Positions 43,953-54,293 of a stretch of 64,000 bases of DNA are shown one piece after another. The translations under genes and the position numbers were made by a program. This stretch comes from Botryosphaeria dothidea (lineage: Eukaryota > Ascomycota > Dothideomycetes > Botryosphaeriales > Botryosphaeriaceae). The stretch is from the NCBI GenBank assembly GCA_011503125.2, contig WWBZ02000033.1, forward strand, positions 1,550,001 through 1,614,000, given 5' to 3'. The notes under the pieces are model-generated. The model had not been told where the DNA came from. It ran no database searches and saw nothing but the letters and a program-made list of their open reading frames with translations. The first letter of the stretch is position 1; each line of letters opens with the position of its first letter.

Positions 43953-45525
43953 GGTGAGCGAGAGTGTCAACGCGCGGGCTCAAACACGAAGAAAAAGGGA
44001 TGTACAGAAGAGAATTGACGGCCAGCGACTGGGCTCGACGATGACTCTCGAAGAACGACTCGCGTCTTGGGCGGGAGAGTACAAGACGTTGGGGTGAAGA
44101 AAAAGAGAGGCGAGGACAAGCTTGCGCCGAGCCAGACCATGGTCCTTATACTCGCTAGCTCGCTACCTATCAGCTCCCTTGCGGCGAAGTGGCGGACCGG
44201 GGCAGTTGGACGCACGCATCAGACCCTGGAATACCACCAATTACGAGGGCTGGGGGCGTCCGGGGGGTCTGGGGTCGCAGCACGGGCTTAGCTGTATCAG
44301 GGCATATTTGGGAGACGGTTTGGCTGCAATCCGGGGCCCCGGTGCGGCGGGCGGAGTATGGGTGGATCTGCTGCGATTCCTCCACATGCAGGTCGGCAGT
44401 GTTTGGGTGGTGCCTTGGAGAGAGGCGTCTGGAGGAATGCGAACTGGGGCGCCGGCGGGCGTGGGAGCTGGGAAGACAATTCTCCACCAATTAAGGGAGT
44501 GCAGACTAGGCTCTTTTGCCGGCCGCCAGACGCCTGTCATCGTCTGCAAGCGACCCAGAGCCCCGTCCTCGCCCACCCCAACCGCTCTCCAGATGCACCA
44601 CCGCCTGGCCATGCCTCGGCTGGAGCCGACTTTTCCGGGATGACAGGCCTGCCCCGCGTGCTGAGGGGTGCGAGGCGTCGTGGACAATTTATCGACATCT
44701 TCCGGAGGAAGGGAATGACTGCGCTCGATGGCCGCAGCCAGTCCCCACACTCCGGGTCGCTGCAAGTGACGTGCCGTACCCTCGACCGCTGCAACGTTTC
44801 CAGTTTCGTTTTGCTCCGCGCGGACGGGTCCAGAGATAGGAGCTGCGGCCTACAGTTGACCGCACTGGTCGACCTGCAAGATAGGCAGCACGTACGACGA
44901 CAGAGCCGGCGCAACCCGTAGACGAGACCCGCCCAGTGATGCGATGCAACAGGAGCACTTCTCAACGTCTGCCGGCGAGGCTCAGATTGGAAGTCGCTCA
45001 GGTCAAGAATTCTGGGTCGCAGGCTCGAAACGAATCGACGGCACGGTGATGCAGCGCCTGTGTCGGCGGTGCGCAAGCGAAATAAATGAAAGGACAGGGA
45101 AACCGGCGGCCTCGAGGGAAGGAGGAAAAGGCTCAACACCACGAGGCGAGAGCGAGTGGAGATTGAGGATGCAGGGGCAGTCGCTGCCTGATTGGCTCGC
45201 CTGCCGACTCGTCGCGCCCCCACAGCTGGCCCGGCAATCTCGCGGGGAAGGCGTTTCCAAAACACCGGCCGGGTGCCTGAATCACCTCTGCATTTTCCCT
45301 TGTCTATCATTATCATTGGAGGGGCCTGCTAAAATGTGAGCGCCCGCTGTTCAGAAGCAATAAATAGAAAGTACATCACATCAAACATCGCTCAAAACCA
45401 CTCCACCGCTCTTGCTGGTATCAATTCGCCCGCCATCATGCAATCCGCCGCCGTAGCCCAACCCAAGAGCTCTGGAATCCCGACATGAACCGCCCCACGG
45501 CCCGTCTATGCAAACCTCTCGCCCT
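43953..45525. other. Intergenic region, no confident gene
   Basis: About 1.6 kb holding the sugar-transporter promoter and the 3' flank of the F-box gene. Between 44150 and 45250 it is G/C-rich, so frames stay open on both strands (for example minus 44537-45316), but none has a motif or sensible codon use. No repeat seen. Confidence 0.5.
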
Positions 45526-46759
45526 TCACTCATCTCTCCGGTCATCGAATCGCACCAAGTCCACAACGCCCGCCTCGTCTAAGTTTCTGAGCGGCTTGGT
45601 CCCTGCTAGCGCCATGGCTTTGCTCATCACCTCGCCAATACGACAGCCCGCTTGCGTTGCGAACGCCCTCTTCAGCTGCGAGATGAATGACTTGCGCGGC
45701 GGTGAGCCGTCTGGGTTGTGCATCTGTGCTTCGTCGAGAGTGGCGTATTTTAGCCGGAGCGCACTGTGAGGAATGAGTGTCAGTCAGACTCTGCTTCCTT
45801 CTCTTCCGCTGGAAAAAAAAAATTTGGTAGGAAGGCAGCTTACTGGTCGGCCCGCTCGTCCTGGTTCAAGATGGCGCTATACACAATGTCAGCGATTCTG
45901 TCTCTGAAAACCGGCTCTGCAGTGGCTACTCACAGCACAAATTCCGGGCCAGATTCGAGAATCAGGTCTTCGAAAACGAGGTGGATGTCACTTCGGACCG
46001 ACGGATCTTCAGGCTGGAGGTCCTGGTGGATCAACCCAATTCCGCCGTTCTGCGCCGCCCGGACACTCTGCATGAGGGTGATGAAGATGGCCACCAGAGC
46101 GTGTAGGGGCATGGAGGTGATGAAAGAGACTTTGGAGTCATAGTCGCCTGCCTCTCGTCAGCTTTGCACCAGAAGGATATGCAAAGCAAGACCTACAGCG
46201 TTCTTGCAAACGATAAAGCAGCAGCGTGCCGACTTCAAATAGCTGATACCAGCTTTGGGCGCAGCAGCAAACTGGCGCGAGAGAGAAGACTTGACGAAGG
46301 AGAGTAGTCACGATCCTGGAGCGGCGTTGTATCTCTGCAAGCAGGCTGAACGAAAGGCCCGAAGCGCATCCGACATTGCCACCTGGATTTTCAATTGGCT
46401 CAGCCATATCCGCCCTCAGATATTTCTTACATGTGAAATGTGGGATTGCTGGGGGCTTCGATAAACTTACATGCGCCGCACTGGGGCGAAATGATGTCCG
46501 GGAAGCATGGGATGATGCGGAGAAGCTGATTCGCTGCGTAACCCCTGCACAACGAGCGCTCATAGGCCTTCAGGATATTGTACAGGCGTCGGTCGACGAG
46601 CTGCAGGCTTTGTATCATGGCGAAGTCGAATTCGGCGGCGCCGGCAACGATGTCGAGGATGATCTCGTTGGGCAGGTCTTTCCACATTACTCGCCGCTGA
46701 CCGCTATGGTTTTCGTGCTCGGCCGAGTTGGATGCCGCGAGGAGAGAGTTTGAGGACAT
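45526..46759 (-). CDS. F-box-like domain protein
   Basis: Five exons (46759-46471, 46382-46197, 46147-45934, 45876-45844, 45763-45526) joined over introns of 88, 49, 57 and 80 nt give about 319 residues; exon 4 is only 33 nt. After a short N-terminus the F-box-like stretch reads WKDLPNEIILDIV, then SLQLVDRRLYNILK, matching the LPxEIxxxI core and the VSRxxY-type end. CGACGNVGCASGLSF has closely spaced cysteines across the first splice. Helical segments follow (LFEVGTLLLYRLQERC, SMPLHALVAIFITLMQSV) and a basic C-terminus (SFISQLKRAFATQAG). F-box proteins usually recruit substrates to SCF ubiquitin ligases through Skp1. No Leu-rich or WD repeats are present, so the target domain is unknown. The model depends on several inferred introns. 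Confidence 0.7.
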
Positions 46760-47816
46760 GCTTCTGGAGCGGCTGAGACGCGCAGGGGTGTGTGTCTGCT
46801 AAAGTTGAAGAAAGAAGGAAGTGGAGGAGAATAATCGAATGTTCAATGATATAGCTGGTGGCGTTGCGAGCGTCGCGAGCGTCAAGGTACCTTGATGGAC
46901 GGCGAGACATGGTGACTAATGGGAGCAGCAGGTCATAGGGTGTGCGGCGGACAACACAGTAGTCAGAGTCGTGCGGCTCTTGCTCCTCAAGGTGCTCGTG
47001 AGGAAGAGGCGTGACGACCCTCTTGGCAGGGAAGTCGCAATGATGACGGAGTCGCGTGTTGGGTGTCGGCCTAAGGCAGAAATCACGGAAAAGAAGGTTT
47101 GAGCGAGGCGACTTCGGCGGTTCGAGCAACGAGAAGTCAAGGCTTATCTTATCACTTATCCAGCAGGCAGCAGCGCATCGAATAGACTTTCGGGTCGCAG
47201 GGGAGCGAAACGCCCGAGCGACAAACTCGCTCTTCGGTCTCGCTCCTCGAATTCGGTCGAAGGTCAACCACTGGCAGTAAGCGGAAAACATGTAGCTATT
47301 GTGGCTGCTCTCCATCGACCCATTGCGGTAAAGGTCGCTGTATAGGCGTACGATAAGCTCTCCGCAAGCTTCCGTGCTAGCGCGGACAGGTGCTGACCAG
47401 CGGCACTCATCGGGGCTTGGCATCGAAGAGCTGGGCGGGGGCGATCCGGGCGCTAGTCCGTGCCCGTGTGGCTCCGGTCCGCACATGTCTTCCAATCCAT
47501 AACATCATCTAAATCTGCGTCATAGACTTTCAAACTTTCTCTCCTTCTCCCGCAGCCCGGGCGCTTTCTCAACCAGTTGCTACCCCCTTCTTACTCGGAC
47601 TCCGCCAGACCCGACCTCCGCCGGTCACTTGGCCTAGATTTGAAGCCTCCCTAAGGCTGATTGCGCATGACGACGGACGAAAACAATGCCGACTTGGCTT
47701 GTGCAAATGCGAAGTGCTCTTGTATATCATGCTTCCCGCAAGCATTTTTCTCATTCGTTCTCGCCCTCGTGATACCCCATACTCCTTTCCACCTCTTTTG
47801 ACCACTTTGCCCAACC
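46760..47816. other. Divergent intergenic region with one unexplained long frame
   Basis: This lies between the F-box gene (minus) and the DHA1 transporter (plus). A minus-strand frame from the ATG at 47486 to 46704 is open for 260 codons and overlaps the F-box 5' end by 56 bases. It has no recognised domain. The last 250 bases before 47817 are CT-rich, leader-like sequence for the transporter. Confidence 0.4.
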
Positions 47817-49842
47817 ATGAAAGAACTTCTTCGAGACTCCATTTTCGGCAAATGTGTACGCTCCGTCACCCGTCAAAAGTACTTCCAGTATCCCGAAGAA
47901 AGTGATTCCTCGATATGGAAGCAATACATTGATCCCGACAAATCTGGCAACCAAGCGTTGAGGACTTCGTCGCTCCCAACTCAGAGTGGCACCGACCGCG
48001 GAGAATCCGATGATGAGCGCAAGAACAGCACCGACCCCGAAAAGCCTCGTGATGGTAGTGATTCCGAGTCGCCTGCACCGGCAGGAGGGAATCAGGACAA
48101 CGCCGCTGCTGAGAATGGGAGAGATCTGCAGATGGTCGACTGGTACGGACCAGATGATCCTGATGTAAGCCATCTCATCCAAAGATATCTGCGGCAGACG
48201 CTGACCTTACTCGCAGAACCCGCAGAATTGGTCCATGGGCAAGAAGTTTTTTGTCATCTTCACAATCTGCCTCCTGACGTTTAGCATCTACATTGGTTCG
48301 GCAATTTTCAGCGCTGGTATCCTGGACATCGAGCGGGAATTTGGTGTCTCGCAAGTCGCTGCCATTCTTGGCTTGACACTATTTGTTGCTGGCTATGGCC
48401 TTGGTCCGGTATGTACAAAATACTCCCACATTCCAACCAACGCGTCCTAATTCCATACTCAGATGATCTTCTCACCGATGAGCGAGATCCCCTATTTCGG
48501 GCGAAACCCCATATACTTCATCACCCTCGCAATCTTCGTCATCTTTCAGGTTCCCACTGCTCTTGCCACCAATTTCGGAATGCTTCTCGCTTTTCGTTTT
48601 CTGACTGGCTTCTTCGGCTCACCCGTCCTGGCAACCGGCGGTGCCAGTGTTGGTGATATGTATGCTCCGCGAAAGCGTGCTTACGGCATGGGAATCTGGG
48701 GCATCTCCGCCGTTTGCGGTCCAACAATGGGTCCACTCGTCGGCGGATTTGCTGCTGAGGCAAAGGGTTGGAAATGGACCATCTGGGAACTCATGTGGCT
48801 CTCAGGTTTCTGCTTGGTCTTCATCTTCTTCATGCTTCCCGAAACCAGCTCTGCCAACATTCTGTATCGCCGGACAGTACGATTGAGGAAGTTGACTGGA
48901 AACCAGAAATTGAGATGCCAGACGGAGCTTATGGCTGAAAACATGACTGGCAGAGAGGTATGTCGACTCCAAAATGAAGCCTGATTTCACCCATCTTCTG
49001 CCGCAGAAGTAAATACTCACGCTATTGCATAGATTGCTCTCATGACCCTCGTCCGCCCTTTCACCTTGAACTTCACCGAACCCATGGTCTTCCTGCTGAA
49101 CTTGTACATTGCTCTCATCTACGGCCTCCTCTACATCTGGTTCGAGTCCTTTCCCATCGTCTTCATTGAGATACATGGCTTCACCCTCGGCGAGCAAGGA
49201 CTTGCCTACCTCGGCATCTTCATCGGCGCTGTTCTCGTCATACCCCCTTTCTACTTTTATCTGTGGAAAGTCCAAGAGAAACAATTCAACGAGAACGGCG
49301 AGATTCAGCCGGAGAAACGTCTTCCGCCTGCATTTGTCGGCGCCTTTTGTGTTCCCATCTGTACGTTTGAACGGATCTCCACCCACGGCCCTGCCCTCTT
49401 AGTGTCATGTTCTGATTTATGGTACAGGTCTATTCTGGTTTGGCTGGTCAGGACGTTCAGACATTCATTGGATCATGCCCATTATCGGCTCCGCCTGGTT
49501 CAGCGTTGGCGCGACACTTCTTTTCAATTCTGTCATGAACTACCTGGCCGACGCTTATCCCGATTATGTGGCTAGCGTCCTGGCAGGAAACGACATTATG
49601 AGGAGTTCCTTCGGTGCAGGTTTCCCTCTTTTTGCGACTGCCATGTATAGGAATGTGGGTTCCTCTCCATCGACTACTTCCACATGAATTGTTTGCTGAC
49701 TCATTCACCACAGTTGGGCGTCGATTGGGCTAGCAGTACCCTCGCATTTTTGGGAATCGCATTCATTCCCATCCCTTTTGTGTTGTATTATTATGGCGAG
49801 CGGCTGAGGAAGATCAGCAAGTATGCCCGGAAGGATTTTTAA
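47817..49842 (+). CDS. DHA1-family multidrug/H+ antiporter (MFS)
   Basis: Six exons (47817-48164, 48217-48408, 48463-48957, 49033-49360, 49428-49654, 49714-49842) with introns of 52, 54, 75, 67 and 59 nt encode about 572 residues. The cytosolic N-terminus (MKELLRDSIFGKCVRSVTR, KYFQYPEE, DWYGPDDPDNPQNWS) is typical of the Flu1/CaMDR1-like group. Motifs: GPMIFSPMSEIPYFGRNP (Motif A region), FRFLTGFFGSPVLATGGASVGD, and Motif C GPTMGPLVGGF. The central loop (ILYRRTVRLRKLTGN) and the late stretch DWASSTLAFLGIAFIPIPFVLYYYGERLR are also conserved. Twelve TM helices are expected. These export azoles, mycotoxins, polyamines or other small compounds; the substrate is not predictable. No biosynthetic cluster genes adjoin it. 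Confidence 0.92.
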
Positions 49843-50056
49843 GCTCAAAACCTAAAACTCCCCTGTCCTTTCTTACGTATCACGAAGAAAGCATGGCGTT
49901 CAATGTTGGAATAATCGGAAAGACGCTTTGGCGTTGTTAGGAATCCTCTACTCTTCGCAATGATGGCGAATTCATTGTATTGTTTATGTTTGCGCATGTT
50001 CCCAAAATCTACGTATTAGTATAAGCTTGTAACACAAACACGTCTTGCTCATTACA

Positions 50057-53000
50057 TTACAACCTCGAAATGATTTTCTCCCCCGGCCCTTGGTTCATTC
50101 TTGCTAGCTTCTCCTTCTGCTCTCTCTCCTTCTTCCTCTTCCTCTCCTCCATCAACCGCTTAATCTCCGCCAAATTCCCCGTCTTCGTCTCAAACCTCCC
50201 CAAATTCTGCCTCAACCACTTCCTCGCCTCCTCGACCGGACCCGGCTCCTCAATCTCCTCCCCCTGCATCCCTACCAACCTCGTCTCCCCATCCTCCCCC
50301 TCCACCCCCACCCACCTCGTCATCCCACGCTCCTCGACCTCCTCCCCCACCATCCCCCTAATCCGCCTCAACACCCCCTCCCCCACATACCCGCACCACC
50401 CCTCCTCCTCCTCCCCCGCCTCCAACACGCCCCTCACCAGCACCACCTCCCCCCTCCCCACCGCCCACTCTAACACCTCCCGCCCGCCCACTCCCAAACT
50501 CAAACCGGCCCCCGCCCCCGCCCCCGCCCTAACCAGCGCCCGCACCACACCCGCCCGCCCGCGCCCGACCGCGTACCCCAACGCATCCACGCCCGCGCCG
50601 TCGACGCGCGCGACGTCGACGGACGCCGCCGTCCCGAGCAGCCGCTCCACCACGGCCGCGGCTCCCGCCTCTGCCGCGTAGCTCAGCGGGGCGCGGCCGT
50701 GCGCGTCCGGACCGTCCGGCGGCGGCGCGCGCGGGCCGGCGGCGGCGGCGGCGTCAAGGACGGCGAGGGCGGATGAAGGGACTCCGCTGCGGCAGGCGTG
50801 GTGGAGGGGCGTGCGGCCGGCGGCGTCGAGGGCGTCGAGCGGGAGGCTGCGGGTGTGGTGGAGCGAGAGGAGGGGGGCGAGGGCGGCGGTGTGGCCGAGC
50901 GAGGCGGCGTGGTGGAGGGGGGTGAGGGCGGAGGCGTCGGGGAGGGAGGGGTCGATGTGCGGGTGGGCGATGAGGGCGGTGATGAGGCCGTCGTGGAGGG
51001 GAGGGGCTTGGGGGGCTTGGTGTCTTTTGTGGCGGCGGAGGGCGTGCGTGAGGGGGGGTTGGTGGCTGGTGGGGAGGTTGTCGGGGGTGTTGATGTGGAA
51101 GGGGTTCGAGAGGGTGGTGTTGACGAGGGTGGTGGCGAGCGCGTAGTGCGAGTTTTGGATGGCGGTGATTAGAGGGGTGGCGCCGGTGTCGTCGTGGAGA
51201 GAGAGAAAGGTGTGTGGTGCGGAGGAGAGAGCGGGCTCGAGAGATGAGAGCAGGTTGTGGCGGGCTATATAATGCAGTGTGGTCGTGCGGCGGGGAGGCG
51301 TAGCGTCGGGGGAAGGGGGATCGAAGAGGCTAGTGGGTGGCCTGGCCATGTGGAGACAGATACTAAGATAGCGCCAGGAGTCGAAGATGCTACCCTGACC
51401 GGGGATCGTGGTAGTAGTATGAACAAAGTCGTCGCACCAACTGCCGCTTGCATCCAGTGATTTGAGGTGGTGGTTCAGCGAGTGGATGGCATAGTCGGCG
51501 AAGGGGTATTTCTCCACGGTCTTCTGGTTTATGGATTTGGCAAGCCGAAAAAGTTCGGCTTCTACGAATGACCTGGCTTCTGAAGGTGACAATTTTTCGA
51601 TGTCGGCCTTGTTGCCACCGGTTGCAGGTTCCAGATTCCAAGCATCGGCAACAGTTTCCATCCTGATCCAGAGATCAAGAGCGTCAGTGCTCGTCATGGG
51701 TTCGCCGGTCTTGATTTTGAGGTCCATCTCAAGTAATGTTTCTGCGATGTCCATTTTCTCCTTCGTCTCCTCAACTGTCTCATTCATCCTCAAATAACGG
51801 ACGCAAGATTGCGCCATCACTGGGGTAGGGTGAGTTTTCGAGTCCTTTTGAAGCAGACCGTCAACTTCCATGAATGCTGTGGTTCCTTGAATGAACTTTT
51901 GGAGCCCTCCTCGGAGGCTTAGGTAGTCCGCAACAGACTGGTGGACGAACTGAACTCGGGAAGACGTTGGCGTGTCAAATTGAGACTGATCTTGAATTCT
52001 CTTGACCTCCGCAAGTCCCCTTGACTGCCTCTCAACCCATTTTTCCACAGTCCGTGCGTCCATGAACTTCAAGTCGGTCTGGAAGCCCTCCATGGAGGTA
52101 ACCGAAGCATCTTTATCAAATGCGAGTGCATACTGCATCTCAGTTGGTGAGAGGGGCCGTTGTGAGAAGCACATCCACTGGAAAAGCTTGATCGTTCCAG
52201 GCCGCTCTTTTGCGTCAAGTTGTTCCAAGAAGTTGCCGTAAAGCTGATCCAGATCCGGTGGGTAGTTCGACAGGTTCCTCATGAGCGCTGGACCATCCTT
52301 CCCGCTTCTCCAAAGGCGAGACAGCTCCTTGGCCACTGATGTCGCCCATTGGAAACTCCCGTTAGCTTTCTGCTGGATTGTCTCTTCCAACTCGATTTGC
52401 TGCATATCCTCCTGATCATATGCATTTTGTTGATCGCGGGAGCAATCCAACTCTTGATGTACCACTTTGCGGATATCCTCCTGGTTGTGCTCCTCAACAT
52501 CGACGGTGAAATCCGGTTCGATCCCAGCAGGACACGAGGATACGCAAATCCTAACATCACATTTCTCCCTCTTCGCCGCACTTAGCAGCCTATGCAAAGC
52601 AAAAACGACTTCGGATGTTGCAAAATCGGCAAGCACATCAACGACTATAGTAAGCGGCGCCTTTCTCATCATCTCGTACATGACATTCATGCAGTGGTCC
52701 GGCAGAAGATTCATAACAATCGACAGATTGCTGCCAGGAGCGCCACTTCGGATCTTCTCTGCTTGCCGGACCATCCCTTCGAGACCGTGTGGATTGTCTG
52801 GTAGTACCTGGGTGAGGAGATGGCGGTAGAAGCCGGCATGAGATTTGTGCAGGCCGTCATGATGGCCGTCGAAGAAGTACGACAGGACCAGTGGGCCATC
52901 GACGGATTGCGTCTCCCTCAAATGCTGAGTGATGCGCTCCATGACATGCGATTTGCCGGCGCCGGAAGCTCCGCGGATGCAAAGAAGCTTGTGGGGGATG

Positions 53001-53473
53001 GAAAGCCAGTCGCGGAAGGATTGGTGCTCGAGGATCCAATCGCAAGTGCCGGCGGCGACGTGGACCTCGGACTCGCAGTGGTTTTGGTAGGGGAAAGAGA
53101 GATATCGCAGGTTGGTCTTTTGTGCATCGGTAAGGAAGTCGGAGGTCAGACGCAGGCAGACCTCAGTACCGTCGCCATCTTCGCCCTCTGCTGCAATCTG
53201 GACATCGACCGGCTTGACTGCGGTTTCGGCGAGATTGTCCGTGTCGATGAAGTTCAGCGTTGCCCTCAGCTTTTCTGAATTTTGGTGGTCCGCTTGCAAA
53301 GTGCGAATGCGGATGTTTGCATCTCGCAAACATGGCCAGGCTCTGACCATGAGAGCATGTGCATCATTTTTGGTGGCTGCTTGGCCCTCGATGGTACTTG
53401 GGATGCCTGAAAGACAGTAGACGGTATTAGAATGGATTTTGCTGGTGACCATCTGCTGTTCTTTCTCGTCCAT
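50057..53473 (-). CDS. STAND NTPase with NACHT-like core and ankyrin repeats (fungal NLR-like)
   Basis: A single long frame encodes 1138 residues. An N-terminal segment of about 130 residues leads into CDWILEHQSFRDWLSIPHKL and the Walker A motif GASGAGKS (about 169-176). The Walker B region APLTIVVDVLADF lacks the usual DxLDE acidic cluster. FQWATSVAKELSRLW and LDQLYGNFLEQL (winged-helix side) follow, then VQFVHQSVADYL, all seen in fungal NACHT proteins. Ankyrin repeats begin near residue 745 (GATPLITAIQ, ALTPLHHAASLGH, GRTPLHHACRSG, GRAPLSYAAEAGA), ending in a Glu/Lys-rich coil. Such proteins sense non-self or intracellular ligands and can trigger regulated cell death. A probable intron 53476-53539 just upstream allows an in-frame start at 53549, adding four residues. 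The ankyrin half has extreme strand-biased composition. Confidence 0.8.
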   Translation of the reverse strand: MDEKEQQMVTSKIHSNTVYCLSGIPSTIEGQAATKNDAHALMVRAWPCLRDANIRIRTLQADHQNSEKLRATLNFIDTDNLAETAVKPVDVQIAAEGEDGDGTEVCLRLTSDFLTDAQKTNLRYLSFPYQNHCESEVHVAAGTCDWILEHQSFRDWLSIPHKLLCIRGASGAGKSHVMERITQHLRETQSVDGPLVLSYFFDGHHDGLHKSHAGFYRHLLTQVLPDNPHGLEGMVRQAEKIRSGAPGSNLSIVMNLLPDHCMNVMYEMMRKAPLTIVVDVLADFATSEVVFALHRLLSAAKREKCDVRICVSSCPAGIEPDFTVDVEEHNQEDIRKVVHQELDCSRDQQNAYDQEDMQQIELEETIQQKANGSFQWATSVAKELSRLWRSGKDGPALMRNLSNYPPDLDQLYGNFLEQLDAKERPGTIKLFQWMCFSQRPLSPTEMQYALAFDKDASVTSMEGFQTDLKFMDARTVEKWVERQSRGLAEVKRIQDQSQFDTPTSSRVQFVHQSVADYLSLRGGLQKFIQGTTAFMEVDGLLQKDSKTHPTPVMAQSCVRYLRMNETVEETKEKMDIAETLLEMDLKIKTGEPMTSTDALDLWIRMETVADAWNLEPATGGNKADIEKLSPSEARSFVEAELFRLAKSINQKTVEKYPFADYAIHSLNHHLKSLDASGSWCDDFVHTTTTIPGQGSIFDSWRYLSICLHMARPPTSLFDPPSPDATPPRRTTTLHYIARHNLLSSLEPALSSAPHTFLSLHDDTGATPLITAIQNSHYALATTLVNTTLSNPFHINTPDNLPTSHQPPLTHALRRHKRHQAPQAPPLHDGLITALIAHPHIDPSLPDASALTPLHHAASLGHTAALAPLLSLHHTRSLPLDALDAAGRTPLHHACRSGVPSSALAVLDAAAAAGPRAPPPDGPDAHGRAPLSYAAEAGAAAVVERLLGTAASVDVARVDGAGVDALGYAVGRGRAGVVRALVRAGAGAGAGLSLGVGGREVLEWAVGRGEVVLVRGVLEAGEEEEGWCGYVGEGVLRRIRGMVGEEVEERGMTRWVGVEGEDGETRLVGMQGEEIEEPGPVEEARKWLRQNLGRFETKTGNLAEIKRLMEERKRKKEREQKEKLARMNQGPGEKIISRL

Positions 53474-54293
53474 GGCTGCGTTAGTGTCTCCAGATCCATG
53501 GATAGAAGTCGGGAGCTGGCATGAGGTTTATGCTTATACCGTTGTACATGCTAGGCAGAAGCGAATGGTGGCGCAGCGGTCGGTGGGATGTGGGATTTGG
53601 TCCCTGACCTGCAGGCGGCCCGAGTTTGTCAGTCGCACAACAAAAACATAAGCACTAGGCTGCAGCCTCTGTCAACTCGCCGAACTCCACTGGACAGCGC
53701 GGACCAATAGCACCAAGCCTCAGCCAAGAGCTTGTCGATCGATCTCATCGTTTCTCATCGGGTCGGACCTGAGCTTGTACACTGGCAAGCCAAAATTCCC
53801 GCCGTCACTGGCACGATGGTCCACAATCTCGAGGGCATGGCAGCTTGCCGTCGAGTGTCACACCTTCCGCTTCTTGATTCTGATGCCCGAACGCTTAAAT
53901 GGATTTGCTCGAATTGTAGAGCCCCGGCGCCTCATCAGAACGCGCTTCATCTTGGCACCATACAACAGGGAGGCTGGTGGGCGAGTGGAGAGCGAAGAGG
54001 TTGTCGAGATGTGGAGGACTGTGGCTCGCGGTCAGGGGCGCGATTTGTGAGTCGGCAGTACCGGCAGCTTTCCTGAGAATGACCAGAGGACACTTATTTT
54101 GAGCAGTTGAGGCAACTATCTGAAACGTCCCCTATTCATTTTCAATCCCAACGTGATAGGATACCAATCACACCAATCGAGCCGACACCGACATCTGAGA
54201 AGAGCGAGGGAGAATAAAAGGAAAGTGGTATTATGCAACCCAGGCTACCCATGAGAAAACGACCAACACCTCCAAATCCAAATCCCAACTAAC
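53474..54293. other. Intergenic region; 5' intron candidate of the NLR-like gene
   Basis: On the minus strand GTATAA at 53539, branch-like CACTAAC and GCAG at 53476 make a plausible 64-nt intron directly before the NLR-like ATG. The rest is the promoter side of that gene and the 3' flank of the Scy1-like gene, with no other feature. Confidence 0.5.

Noticed and set aside
44537..45316. 259-codon minus-strand frame
   Set aside because: Arg/Ser/Pro-rich product typical of GC-rich non-coding sequence; overlapping frames are open on the other strand too.
47817..53473. Secondary-metabolite or virulence cluster built from the DHA1 pump and NLR-like gene
   Set aside because: No polyketide synthase, NRPS, terpene cyclase, P450 or cluster regulator is present, so adjacency alone does not support a cluster.
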